DNA of 32,573 nucleotides from an uncultured Lachnospiraceae bacterium (GTDB lineage Bacteria; Bacillota; Clostridia; Lachnospirales; Lachnospiraceae), in the NCBI GenBank assembly GCA_948470755.1, contig CAOKPU010000037.1:1-32573 (forward strand), in the 5' to 3' direction. A program made the position numbers and the translations under genes. Below the pieces are notes generated by a model. That model searched no databases, was not told the origin of the DNA, and saw only the letters and a list, made by a program, of their open reading frames with translations. Numbering within the stretch: the stretch's first letter is position 1; every line of letters starts with the position of its first letter. Positions 15,359 to 24,416 of this stretch are shown one piece after another.

Positions 15359-16456
15359 TTATATGCAGCGCTCAATCACTTCTTTGGTACTCCTGATTGT
15401 TTTTTTCCAGTCGTGTTCCTTCAAAGCCAGCTCCCTGGCCTTAACGCCCATTGCTTTTAATTCCACAGGATGATCTATCGCATATTGCAACACATCCCTT
15501 AATGCGCCCATATCGTTTAAAGCAAACGATATGCCGGCGTCCCGGATTACCCCGGCATTCTCCGGTATATCGCTCACAATACACGGCAGCCCATAGCTCA
15601 TAGCCTCCAACAACCCAATCGACTGCCCCTCAATCGTTGACGGCAATATATAAGCATAGGCATTGCTATACAATTCTTCCAGCAAGGCGCCTTCCACATA
15701 TCCGGTAAATTGGATATTCCCGCTGTTGCGCGCCATCTTTTTTACTTCGTTTTCATACAGGCTTGTATGGACTCCCTTGCCTGCAATGATCAACTTTTTA
15801 TCCGTATCCAACGCCTGAAACGCCTGGATCAGGCAATGCACATTTTTTTCAGGCACTAACCGGGAAAGAAACAAAAAATACTCTCCTGTTTTTAACCCAT
15901 ATTTTTCCGTTATATTATTTGCCGCCGCAAAACGGGCCGTCTTGACCCCATTATAAATCACATCGGCCCTGCGATTCCATGTTTTGAGGAAATAACCGGC
16001 GTCCGATTCATTCAAAACGATGATTCCGTCCGCATACTTTGCGATCGCCTTTTCCCCTTTTTTCAGTACATAAGAAGCAAGTTTTCCAAACTTTTCCCGT
16101 TTCCAGTCAAGCCCATGCACGGTTGACAGGATCTTCTTCCCGAATAATTTGGGGATAAAAGCGGTAACCGCAGGCCCGAGCGCCTGATACCAGAAAATAT
16201 CATATCCCCCGAAAACTGCCGCTATCGCGGCAAAAAAGCTATAACTAATAGCATCCAGATGCTTTGTATTCACGGAAGGGATATGCACAATGCGGATCCC
16301 TTTATATCTTTTCACAATTTCATCACAATACCTCTTTCTTCCGAATACCGTAATCTCAAAATCTTTTGCCATCCCCGCGCATACATTGTCTACATAAACT
16401 TCCAGCCCGCTTATCCTCGATGGCAGCCCTTTTGCCCCAATTACCGCTATTTTCAT
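15359..16456 (-). CDS. GT4-family glycosyltransferase
   Basis: A 365-residue GT-B glycosyltransferase. The N-terminal domain starts MKIAVIGAKGLPSRISGLEV, like Cps2T-type rhamnosyltransferases (DUF1972 region); the C-terminal domain has LSRLVPEKNVHCLIQAF, and STIEGQSIGLLEAMSYGLPC with the E-x7-E donor motif. It adds a sugar to the lipid-linked repeat unit in the cytoplasm. The start at 16456 is set by GGAGG 5 nt upstream; the frame could extend to 16489 without support. It lies 37 bp after the flippase gene and 29 bp before the acyltransferase. Confidence 0.85.
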   Translation of the reverse strand: MKIAVIGAKGLPSRISGLEVYVDNVCAGMAKDFEITVFGRKRYCDEIVKRYKGIRIVHIPSVNTKHLDAISYSFFAAIAAVFGGYDIFWYQALGPAVTAFIPKLFGKKILSTVHGLDWKREKFGKLASYVLKKGEKAIAKYADGIIVLNESDAGYFLKTWNRRADVIYNGVKTARFAAANNITEKYGLKTGEYFLFLSRLVPEKNVHCLIQAFQALDTDKKLIIAGKGVHTSLYENEVKKMARNSGNIQFTGYVEGALLEELYSNAYAYILPSTIEGQSIGLLEAMSYGLPCIVSDIPENAGVIRDAGISFALNDMGALRDVLQYAIDHPVELKAMGVKARELALKEHDWKKTIRSTKEVIERCI

Positions 16457-16493
16457 ATAAGCCTCCATTCCCAACCGCCGTTTCCCCATATTT

Positions 16494-18062
16494 TTATTTC
16501 ATCAGCCATTTCATAAACCGGCAATGATCCACATGCAGCACCATGCCAATCCATTCCATGGCTATCTTGTAAATTTTAAACCGCCGGAACAAAACGGCGT
16601 AAAGCAGATTAGGGACCAATGCGCAGACTGTCAGCATACCCGCTATGCCCAACACTCCCTGGCCTGATATCATCCCGCACAATAAATTTGTTATCGCCGC
16701 TACCATGCCGGTCACCAGGGCATACTGTAAATGAGGGATAAAATATTCTTTTATGGATATCCCTTTAAAATAATGCATAAAAATGATATGGGATCCCCAT
16801 GCAAAATTTATTACGAGCAATGAGATCAACGTCGCCGCAATGACTCCGTTTACCCCCCATATTTTTCCAAGCACACAGTTTAACGCCACATTTGTGATAA
16901 TTTCCACCACCGTCCGGTAACGGTTCTCCCACCACAGCCCGCATGCATCCGAATAGATCCCGCGGATCGTCCCCATCTCCAATGCATAAAAATAAATACA
17001 AAACAAGCACACGCTCCATTGGGAAAGCTTCATATCGGCCCCATACGCCAAAGAAATAAACGGCTGATACAAGCAAAATAAACACGTGGTAAACCAACCG
17101 CTGATCCACATATATAAAAAGTTGATTTTTTTCAAATCCAGGAAATTCTTTTCTTTTGTCTCGGTCACCACGCTGTTGCCGACCCCTCCTATAATGGAGC
17201 GTCCTATCATGGAAAGCAGGGATACTACTGCGGCCAGTATCATATAGTAATTATTGTATCTTGCATTCATCGACAGGCCCAAGAAACCGGAAATGCAAAT
17301 GCTGTCCAGCGAATTCCTCGAAACCGTACAGATCTTGTCCAGCATCAGCCCCTTCGCTTTCAGAAGGATATCTTTTCTTAATGCTATGCCGATGCTTCCA
17401 TAGTCGCGGATATCCGGAAACAGTTTTTCCGTGGATACCTTAATCAATATGTTATTGACAATGGTCCCTGCCACCATGCATACCGCATAATAATAGTAAT
17501 TCTTCGTTGTTATGATAACAATGATCTGGATCAGGTAGGTCATCGTTTTCGTCAGCGTATAAACGATGCTTACCACATCATTCCGCTGATAGGCAGTCAG
17601 CAATGTCTCACGATAAGAAAACAACATATAGCTGACCGCTGTATTCACCAGGTAAATGAAAAACAGAACGTAAATATTGGCAGGAAATGCGTCAGAACCC
17701 TTTATGAAATATTTGATCCAAGGCATCAGGAGCATCCCGATGGAAAAAATCAGTATCCCTATCATAAAATACACTTTTTTCAGAAACCTTACGATAGCGC
17801 AGACCGTACCGGAATCCCCATGGGCGATTGGAGAATACATCGCATACACAACCGCGCTGCTAAATCCCAGTTCCGAAAGATTCAGCACTTGTAAAATAGA
17901 AGAAAAAAGACTGTCAAGCCCTAAAGAATCGGCATTTAATTTCCTGAAAAAAACCATGCGCAGGATAAATGGAAAAACCAATAATATCATTTTGTTGGTA
18001 CAGCTCCACAAAATGCTTCTTTTTGCATTCTCTGCCCTGTTTAACTTAATCATCTTATCCAT
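16494..18062 (-). CDS. wzx: Wzx-like polysaccharide flippase
   Basis: A 522-residue membrane protein with about 12-14 helices, the size and layout of Wzx/MOP flippases that turn lipid-linked repeat units across the membrane. The N-terminus NRAENAKRSILWSCTNKMIL and the LGLDSLFSSILQVLNLSELG string are typical of Bacillota Wzx proteins. AAGGA lies 9 nt before the ATG. It is 15 bp after the GT2 gene in the operon. Flippases share little sequence, so the substrate cannot be told; the presence of a Wzy-like polymerase supports a Wzx/Wzy pathway. Confidence 0.8.
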   Translation of the reverse strand: MDKMIKLNRAENAKRSILWSCTNKMILLVFPFILRMVFFRKLNADSLGLDSLFSSILQVLNLSELGFSSAVVYAMYSPIAHGDSGTVCAIVRFLKKVYFMIGILIFSIGMLLMPWIKYFIKGSDAFPANIYVLFFIYLVNTAVSYMLFSYRETLLTAYQRNDVVSIVYTLTKTMTYLIQIIVIITTKNYYYYAVCMVAGTIVNNILIKVSTEKLFPDIRDYGSIGIALRKDILLKAKGLMLDKICTVSRNSLDSICISGFLGLSMNARYNNYYMILAAVVSLLSMIGRSIIGGVGNSVVTETKEKNFLDLKKINFLYMWISGWFTTCLFCLYQPFISLAYGADMKLSQWSVCLFCIYFYALEMGTIRGIYSDACGLWWENRYRTVVEIITNVALNCVLGKIWGVNGVIAATLISLLVINFAWGSHIIFMHYFKGISIKEYFIPHLQYALVTGMVAAITNLLCGMISGQGVLGIAGMLTVCALVPNLLYAVLFRRFKIYKIAMEWIGMVLHVDHCRFMKWLMK

Positions 18063-18077
18063 GGAAGAACATCCTTT

Positions 18078-19166
18078 TTAAATATTGCGCGCCGTGCTAA
18101 GATACCACATCAGATACGCCCCCGCCTTGGGGCCGTACAACGATAAAAAACATTGCAAAGCTTTATAAACCCTTTTGACAAAGGGTTCCGCCGACAGGTC
18201 AATATCGCAAAGCATCTCCCGGTATTCCGGCAGATTGGCCGCCCTTAGATACTGGGCATATCTTTCCCTCCGGCTTAGCGGATTGCTCTTATGAAATAAA
18301 TACGCCCTGCATAAGAGAGCCATATCGGAACGGATCCGATGGTACAGCCCATCCTTGCATCCCGGCCACATCGCATCTATGATCTGTTTTTCCTGACGGA
18401 TCCTATAAGCGAATTCCGACGGACAGTCAGGGCGGTACCTCCTTGTTTTGGAGTGCTTGTTGATCACATAGGCATACCACAGCTTTCCCGATATGGCTAT
18501 GGAATTGCAAGAATGCAGCATATTCAAGTTCCATACCGTATCATCATTCCAGAAGGATTCCCTGGAAAATAACACCTTCTCCAGCAATTTCTTTTTACAG
18601 ACCCGAGCCACAGACCCATCGCTTATATATCCGCTGTCAAACAGGAAATCTTTTGTCCGATACCCCAATATATGGTTTACGAACCCGTTGAATCCGTCCC
18701 CGGAGTCCACAATCCTGATATCAGCGGTTTGAGAGACGCCTTCCGGGCCGCCCTGGCCGCCGACATCCCCTATATCCGTCTCGTGGAACCTGCGGGTCAA
18801 TCCCATGCTGATATCTGCCCCGCACTGATCGATCAATGAACATGCATCCTCCAGCATATAAGGAAAAATAAAATCATCGGAATCCACAAATGCGACATAT
18901 TCCCCGGCAGCTTCCCCAATCCCGGTATTCCTGGCAATTGCAGATCCCTCGTTCCTCTTATGTACGACACGCACGCGGCCATCCTTTTCCGCAGCCTTAT
19001 CCAGTTCCGATGCACACCACGGCTGGCTTCCGTCATCAACCAGGATCACCTCAAACCGATCCATTGTCTGCCCTAACACGCTGCCGATGCATCTTTGCAG
19101 TTGATCAACCGGCGTATTATAAACCGGGATAATTATACTGACCAATCCGTCCACTTCAATTCCCAT
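18078..19166 (-). CDS. GT2-family glycosyltransferase
   Basis: A 362-residue GT-A enzyme: VSIIIPVYNTP near residue 8, LVDDGS near 43, RNEGSAIARNTGI near 70 and the DxD-like metal motif FVDSDDF near 92. A conserved WNDDTVWNL (the ED-like base region) lies in the second half. It adds a sugar to the growing repeat unit. The start at 19166 lies inside the end of the preceding gene (11-bp overlap, after a purine-rich GGGGGAAAGGG), which suggests translational coupling with the nucleotidyltransferase-aminotransferase. The C-terminal third is specific to this protein and gives no hint of acceptor. Confidence 0.85.
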   Translation of the reverse strand: MGIEVDGLVSIIIPVYNTPVDQLQRCIGSVLGQTMDRFEVILVDDGSQPWCASELDKAAEKDGRVRVVHKRNEGSAIARNTGIGEAAGEYVAFVDSDDFIFPYMLEDACSLIDQCGADISMGLTRRFHETDIGDVGGQGGPEGVSQTADIRIVDSGDGFNGFVNHILGYRTKDFLFDSGYISDGSVARVCKKKLLEKVLFSRESFWNDDTVWNLNMLHSCNSIAISGKLWYAYVINKHSKTRRYRPDCPSEFAYRIRQEKQIIDAMWPGCKDGLYHRIRSDMALLCRAYLFHKSNPLSRRERYAQYLRAANLPEYREMLCDIDLSAEPFVKRVYKALQCFLSLYGPKAGAYLMWYLSTARNI

Positions 19167-21066
19167 GCCCTTTCCCCCTGCTGTCGGCAATCGCATGTTT
19201 CAGGTGGAAAAGCACCCTCTTCATGACATCCTTCGGCGCAATAGTGATCCTAAGATGCAATACCTCTTTATCAGTAAACAGCCTAAGCAGGATATTATTC
19301 TCTTCCATATAAGCCTTCACCTTCCCCGCATCGGTATTCTCCAGACGGACGAATACAAAGTTGGATACCGACCGGAATGCATGTACCCCTTCTATGGCAT
19401 TGAGTTCCTCCGTAAACCATTCCCTGATCTCGTTTGTCAGCTCCTTCATTTGTCTGTAATATTCCACATCCCTGACCGCCTCTATGGCGATCTTCCTGCT
19501 GATGCCGGAAGCCCGGAATAAAGGAAGATCCAGTCCGATCGTCCGCCTTAGCGGATAGCTGCATAACCCATATCCTATACGGATATTGGCCAGCCCGTAG
19601 AATTTGGAGAAAGTACGCGTAATCACAACATTGCTGTATTTCGTAATGATTTCCCGTTCAAAATCATTACTATCGTCGCCATATCCCCAATAAGCCTCAT
19701 CCAGCATGATCACCGACTCCGGATGATCCTTTATGATTCCTTCTATCTCTTCATAAGCGATCGTGCATCCTGTAGGCATCTGCGGCGATGTGATGACAAT
19801 GACCCGCGGTTTATGCCTTTTTGCCTTATCCGACAGATCGCCTATACTATATTGATAAGTATCCCCTCTTTCTTCCACACGATAAGGGATGCATTTTGCA
19901 AATTTGGCGTCCGCCACGCTTTTATAATAACTCCACCCCGGCTCCGGGATTAATACCGTATCATTTTCCTGAAGTAAGATACTGAAGATCGACTTAATGA
20001 CTTCCGCAGACCCGTTATGGATAAAAATATGGTTGGCCGAAACCGCCAACGAACTTGACAGTACATCCATCAGTTCATCATTCCGCCTTAAATCATATAA
20101 ATAAAGATCTTCCATGGTAATCGACCGGAGCGCTTCAAAGCAGCGGGGAGAAGGTTTGAAAAGGTTTTCATTTAAATGAAGCCTTCCCCCTAATTGCTCC
20201 GTAGGAACCGAATGATAAGACCGTATGCCGGAATATTTGGTAAACATCTCGATCACCGCATTATTCCTGTCTATATGCCCATAATAAAACTGGTCGAACC
20301 CAGGGTCGAACTGCCTCATTTCCTCTAATGTGTCGAATTCCAGGATCGATCTGCCAGGCCTTTCTATCTTCAGCATCTTAAGGCTGCCCAGATGCCTGAT
20401 CTGGAAATCGTCCATTAAAAGATTCCTTGTATGCTCCTCCGCCCAGTCCCGGTTCATCAAAGAGACAAATTTTTCGGAGTAAGCTTTTGTAAAATAAGCA
20501 TCCCCTACCGTAAACCAGCCTCCCGCGCCTCCTCTTTGTATTTCAGTGATATAGCCGTCCGGATCTGTCTTCGTCACAAAGTATTCATCGCAATAAGTTT
20601 CTGAATACACACATGAGTAATGGGAATCATAATTATAAAGGCAAAATACATTCTCTTCATAATAATTATCCGAACAAAGGATATAAGAATTTTTCATATA
20701 CTTTTGCGCGGCATATAATGAAGAAATATTATTATATTGGTTATAATCCGGATTGTTCACCAGGATGACGCCATATTTTTCTTTCAGATACCGGAATTTT
20801 TCCTCCATAAACCCGGTTACGACAATAATTTCCGTAATGCCCGCAGCAATCAACTGCTCAATCTCCCTTTCGATCAAGACCTCCCCTTTGATACGGAAAA
20901 GCCCCTTTGGCATCACTCCCGACAAAGGCATACAACGGGCGCTGTATCCTGCCGCCATTATGATCGCATTATCAACCTTATATGGCAGCAGGCTTTCTTC
21001 TTCCTGTATGGCCGCCGTCCCTTCTTTCCATTTTTTTATCAAACGGTCAAAATCTGTTTTTTTCAT
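19156..21066 (-). CDS. Fused nucleotidyltransferase and PLP aminotransferase
   Basis: A 636-residue two-domain protein. Residues about 33-265 are a LicC-like sugar-phosphate-type nucleotidyltransferase: AIIMAAGYSAR (34-44) for NTP binding, MPKGLF with Lys54, and a CSDNYYEE metal region. Residues about 285-625 are a fold-type I HisC-like aminotransferase: SPQMPTG, MLDEAYWGY and the PLP lysine Lys488 in TFSKFYGLANIRIGYG. Both active sites look intact. Known fusions of this layout, such as PntC, activate aminoethylphosphonate with CTP. Here the protein probably makes a CMP-linked amino-alkyl phosphate or phosphonate for polymer decoration; the exact substrate is inference, and no PEP mutase is in the window. 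GAGGG lies 7 nt before the ATG. Confidence 0.8.
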   Translation of the reverse strand: MKKTDFDRLIKKWKEGTAAIQEEESLLPYKVDNAIIMAAGYSARCMPLSGVMPKGLFRIKGEVLIEREIEQLIAAGITEIIVVTGFMEEKFRYLKEKYGVILVNNPDYNQYNNISSLYAAQKYMKNSYILCSDNYYEENVFCLYNYDSHYSCVYSETYCDEYFVTKTDPDGYITEIQRGGAGGWFTVGDAYFTKAYSEKFVSLMNRDWAEEHTRNLLMDDFQIRHLGSLKMLKIERPGRSILEFDTLEEMRQFDPGFDQFYYGHIDRNNAVIEMFTKYSGIRSYHSVPTEQLGGRLHLNENLFKPSPRCFEALRSITMEDLYLYDLRRNDELMDVLSSSLAVSANHIFIHNGSAEVIKSIFSILLQENDTVLIPEPGWSYYKSVADAKFAKCIPYRVEERGDTYQYSIGDLSDKAKRHKPRVIVITSPQMPTGCTIAYEEIEGIIKDHPESVIMLDEAYWGYGDDSNDFEREIITKYSNVVITRTFSKFYGLANIRIGYGLCSYPLRRTIGLDLPLFRASGISRKIAIEAVRDVEYYRQMKELTNEIREWFTEELNAIEGVHAFRSVSNFVFVRLENTDAGKVKAYMEENNILLRLFTDKEVLHLRITIAPKDVMKRVLFHLKHAIADSRGKGHGN

Positions 21067-21108
21067 ATGGATTCCCTCTGTTCCTGTCGTATTTTTATTT
21101 GTAAAATT

Positions 21109-21213
21109 TCATAGGAAAGTTTTTCCTACGGAATACAAAAGCGTATGTTTTGACGCACATCCCCACCGGGACGCTGCTGCATCAACAGTCATTTCCCTCC
21201 TGTGCGGAGCGCG
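21109..21213. repeat. Dispersed repeat inside the operon, second copy
   Basis: Bases about 21122-21213 align with 10735-10820 of the hairpin run (TTTCCTA, then AAAAG-GT-TG, TGACGCACA, CCGG, CAACAG/GACAGCAG and GCGCGCA), roughly two thirds identical by eye. A TAGGAAA/TTTCCTA hairpin precedes it (21110-21126). It occupies the 115-bp gap between two exopolysaccharide genes and supplies the last codons of the upstream one. Confidence 0.55.
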
Positions 21214-22339
21214 CAAAAAAACAACGGTAAAATGCTTCCGCCGCATCCCCTTTCTCAAAAGACCCGAGCTCTTTGTGGTGTTTCTCCATATTTTCCTTAT
21301 GCGCCCGTCCGTCAAAACAGGCAATCGCACGAAATAGCCCTTCATCGTTTTCGCATACGGGAAAGCCCCATGTATGGATATCCTTATAAAAACCCCGGTT
21401 GTGATTATATATTCCCACATCCGGAGCATAGATAAAACACGGCTTAAAAGTAAACGAGAAATCCCATAAACAAGAAGAATAATCGGTGATCAATATATCG
21501 CAGGCGCACAACAGATCCTGCATATCAGGATAATCGGTAACGTCTATCATAAGCTTCTCCGTATGAGGTTCCATGAATTTGTGGGTCCTTTTCAAAAAAA
21601 GGGAGTCCGCGCCAAAGCGGAGGGCAACCGCCTCCTTCACCCGTTCCACATCCGGGCTGTATACATCCCCATTTTCCCTCCATGTAGGGGCATATAAAAT
21701 CCAGATCTTATCAAGATCCAGATGATATAAATCCGCTATTTCCCGGCGGATCCTTACATGTTCCTGCGCGGCAAACACAATATCATTTCTCGGCATCCCA
21801 ATCTCAAGGATCTCCCCTTTAAACAGCAATGCTTTCCTCAAAGTCTCTTGTGAAAAAAAGGCGCTGCTGGATATCATATGAGAGGTTTCATGGATATTGA
21901 ACAGTAAGCGTTTGAGTGCGAATTTCCCCCTCTTTTCCAAAATGCCGTCCGTTTTATAACATCCTCCCCCATGCCATGTATCTATGTGGAACTGCCCTTT
22001 TCTTAATGGGAACCACGCATAACATCCGGCCGCATTATCTATACAATATTTCGCTGTTGCTTCTAAAAACAGTCTCTTTACCGAATAGTAGCCCACCGTC
22101 TTTATACCGGAATCTTTCAGGAAGGCAAAATCATCCTTATTTTTAAAAGCCCAGATCATTTCATATCTCCCCCCGCCCCATTTCCGTATAGATTCGGAGA
22201 TCACCTTCGGGTTTCCTGCGTATTGCGTACCCAGATAACAACTAATCACCACCCTGTCCGCCTTTACCGGAAACACATAAAGGGAACGCACGACCGCCCT
22301 TATGAAAAAAATCCCTATGTACTTTATAAAATCCTTCAT
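21182..22339 (-). CDS. CDP-glycerol glycerophosphotransferase-family protein
   Basis: A 385-residue peripheral membrane enzyme of the TagB/TagF-like family: HIDTWHGGG with the catalytic-type His near 118-123, ILYAPTWREN in the middle and DILITDYSSCLWDFSF near the C-terminal nucleotide-binding half. Family members transfer phosphoglycerol or phosphoribitol from CDP donors to wall teichoic acid or capsule. The neighbouring nucleotidyltransferase fusion would supply a CMP-linked donor, so the true group moved may be an amino-alkyl phosphate. The final residues (FFARSAQEGNDC) are encoded by the dispersed repeat at 21.1-21.2 kb, so the original tail seems to have been replaced. Confidence 0.82.
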   Translation of the reverse strand: MKDFIKYIGIFFIRAVVRSLYVFPVKADRVVISCYLGTQYAGNPKVISESIRKWGGGRYEMIWAFKNKDDFAFLKDSGIKTVGYYSVKRLFLEATAKYCIDNAAGCYAWFPLRKGQFHIDTWHGGGCYKTDGILEKRGKFALKRLLFNIHETSHMISSSAFFSQETLRKALLFKGEILEIGMPRNDIVFAAQEHVRIRREIADLYHLDLDKIWILYAPTWRENGDVYSPDVERVKEAVALRFGADSLFLKRTHKFMEPHTEKLMIDVTDYPDMQDLLCACDILITDYSSCLWDFSFTFKPCFIYAPDVGIYNHNRGFYKDIHTWGFPVCENDEGLFRAIACFDGRAHKENMEKHHKELGSFEKGDAAEAFYRCFFARSAQEGNDC

Positions 22340-22374
22340 GTCTTATTTTCTCTCTTACATAAAATGTATAAACC

Positions 22375-23556
22375 TTATCTCCGCCATCTTCCCAAGCGTA
22401 ATTCCTCATCCTTCATCCGGGATAATCTTTCGTACATCATGCCGGCAAACGCCAGAAGGAAAACATTATGGCTCATCATAAATACCGCATTTTCCATAAC
22501 CCCATATAATGCATACACAAGCAGGATGCTGACGATAAAATATTTTTTTTTCATTCTGCAGTAATTTACCAAAAGCAGATATGCCACAGAAAAAATGAGA
22601 TAGGATACGATTCCGTATTTTATCAAAAGCGTCATATAGGCATTGTCCAGATACAGCCTCCCTGCCCCGTCCGTCATCCCCATCTTCCGCCTCTCTTCTT
22701 CTATCAAAAGCACTTTCTGGCCCCACAGCGGAATACCGTATACTTGAAGGACTTCAAAACTGTGGGAAAAACGGTAAGACATCCACGCATCAATCTGTTG
22801 CAAAAAGGCGTTGCGTTTTACATCGGTCAAAGACAGGACAATGCTCAAAATATTCAACAGTGCGGCCGCGGCTGCCAGCCCCTTCCCATAAAAAGAAAGC
22901 ATGCCCTGCGCATATCTTCCAATCAGGCTCCCAGCACCCACCAATAAAACCAATATCACAATACACATACAGGCCGACTGTGAATTCGGCACAATATACA
23001 CAAACACTGCCGCCGCGGCTGCGATGCCATAATCCACCGCCTTCATTTTATGACGGTGCAGATAACAATGACAGGCAATCAGTTGAAACAGCCTGACCCC
23101 TAGCTGGTTCGGATGGACAAAACCCAGGGAACGCCTTACCGCGCCGTCCCTCACCATCGTATAATCTTCCAAAATATTGCCGGCATATAAAACCAAAACA
23201 AAAAGAATGGTGAAGAGCAAAGCTTTATACGCCGCCCTTATCATTTTTTCAAATTCAACATCCTTGGCGGCAACAATGAACATCCATCCCGACAGAAGGG
23301 AAAAATTCCTTGACGCGGCTGCCGTAAGCAGAAAAGGGATGGATGCTATGGCAATAATAGCAAACTCCTTTTTCCCGTAGCTTTGAAAAAAAACCATCCA
23401 AATCATTAACAGGACCAGTATGAGATAATTCGCCAGGCTGCTTGCAGTACCGATCGGAACCCCGCAAATGGTTTTCAATGTTGTACTGCCTATAATTTTT
23501 GTTATGTACCAGAATATAAATATATATATAAAATAATTATTTTTCTCCCGTCTCAA
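22375..23556 (-). CDS. Wzy-like polysaccharide polymerase
   Basis: A 393-residue protein with about ten to eleven hydrophobic segments and a large extracellular loop near residues 235-310, the layout of Wzy and O-antigen ligase proteins. GFVHPNQLGVRLFQ near residue 145 matches the conserved H-PN-LG string of Gram-positive Wzy polymerases. It should join flipped repeat units outside the membrane. The start is TTG (23556-23554), supported by AAGGAG 8 nt upstream; no better ATG exists nearby. It lies 46 bp after the initiating sugar transferase. Confidence 0.75.
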   Translation of the reverse strand: MRREKNNYFIYIFIFWYITKIIGSTTLKTICGVPIGTASSLANYLILVLLMIWMVFFQSYGKKEFAIIAIASIPFLLTAAASRNFSLLSGWMFIVAAKDVEFEKMIRAAYKALLFTILFVLVLYAGNILEDYTMVRDGAVRRSLGFVHPNQLGVRLFQLIACHCYLHRHKMKAVDYGIAAAAAVFVYIVPNSQSACMCIVILVLLVGAGSLIGRYAQGMLSFYGKGLAAAAALLNILSIVLSLTDVKRNAFLQQIDAWMSYRFSHSFEVLQVYGIPLWGQKVLLIEEERRKMGMTDGAGRLYLDNAYMTLLIKYGIVSYLIFSVAYLLLVNYCRMKKKYFIVSILLVYALYGVMENAVFMMSHNVFLLAFAGMMYERLSRMKDEELRLGRWRR

Positions 23557-23602
23557 TATTGTAACTCCTTAAAGACCTTTCCATATTGTCTCATATGTAT
23601 AT

Positions 23603-24289
23603 TCAATACGCCCCATCACCCCGCAGCACCACCGGTACCGTCTTCAAAATAATAATTATATCCGTTCCAATCCCCATATCCTTTATGTATCGTAAATCCA
23701 GCTCTACCCATTCCTCCCACTTAATATCCGCCCTTCCGCTAATCTGCCAGTAACAGGTCAGCCCAGGCTTTACAATAAGGCGCTGCTTCTGGTAAGCATT
23801 GCACTCTTCCATCTGAAAGGTCAGGATCGGCCTTGGCCCCACAATGCTCATATCCCCTTTCAGGATATTGATAAGCTGCGGCAGTTCGTCAATACTGTAC
23901 TTTCTTATAAACTTCCCCACCCTTGTGATGCGGGGATCGTTCTTAATTTTAAACGCATGCCCGGACTGTTCATTTTCTTTTTGGAGTTGTTCAAACAACT
24001 GATCCGCATTCTTGAACATGCTCCGGAACTTGTACATTTGAAAAGGCTTCATATCCTTTCCCGCCCTGGGCTGTACAAAAAAAACCGGCCCTCCGTCTTC
24101 CAATAAGATAGCTATGGCAGTGATCAAAAAAACCGGAGATAATATCAGCAGGGCCATAGATGACGCCCCAATATCAAACAACCGTTTCAGCGCTTTAAAA
24201 ACCATTGTTTTCTCGGCATATATTTCCTGATAACCCATGCTCCTGTTTTCGTTAAATATTTTCTCCACATCTCTCGTCAATGAATCCAT
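23603..24289 (-). CDS. Initiating sugar transferase (undecaprenyl-phosphate)
   Basis: A 228-residue monotopic enzyme of the bacterial sugar transferase family. One hydrophobic hairpin (about residues 38-62, SMALLILSPVFLITAIAILL) is followed by the catalytic core: YKFRSM, ITRVGKFIRKYSIDELPQ, GDMSIVGPRP and VKPGLTCYWQISGR. It moves a hexose 1-phosphate onto undecaprenyl phosphate to start each repeat unit. The length is that of short Gram-positive members without the extra N-terminal helices. It is the first gene after a terminator-like hairpin, preceded by AGAGGAG. Confidence 0.9.
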   Translation of the reverse strand: MDSLTRDVEKIFNENRSMGYQEIYAEKTMVFKALKRLFDIGASSMALLILSPVFLITAIAILLEDGGPVFFVQPRAGKDMKPFQMYKFRSMFKNADQLFEQLQKENEQSGHAFKIKNDPRITRVGKFIRKYSIDELPQLINILKGDMSIVGPRPILTFQMEECNAYQKQRLIVKPGLTCYWQISGRADIKWEEWVELDLRYIKDMGIGTDIIIILKTVPVVLRGDGAY

Positions 24290-24316
24290 TTTCTTTTCTC
24301 CTCTGCCTGTTATAAA

Positions 24317-24345
24317 GGTACAGCCGCCAATCGCACGGCTGTACC
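24317..24345 (-). terminator. Terminator-like hairpin ahead of the sugar transferase
   Basis: GGTACAGCCG (24317-24326) and CGGCTGTACC (24336-24345) form a perfect 10-bp stem with a 9-nt loop. On the minus strand it is followed by TTTATAA. It lies 72 bp past the secreted-protein stop and 28 bp before the sugar transferase start, so it may limit read-through into the biosynthetic genes. Confidence 0.55.
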
Positions 24346-24416
24346 AAGCCCCACACTCGGTTTTTAAAAGAAAAACATATTTTTTGTAACTTTTAAAGTT
24401 TTAACTACTTTTCATA

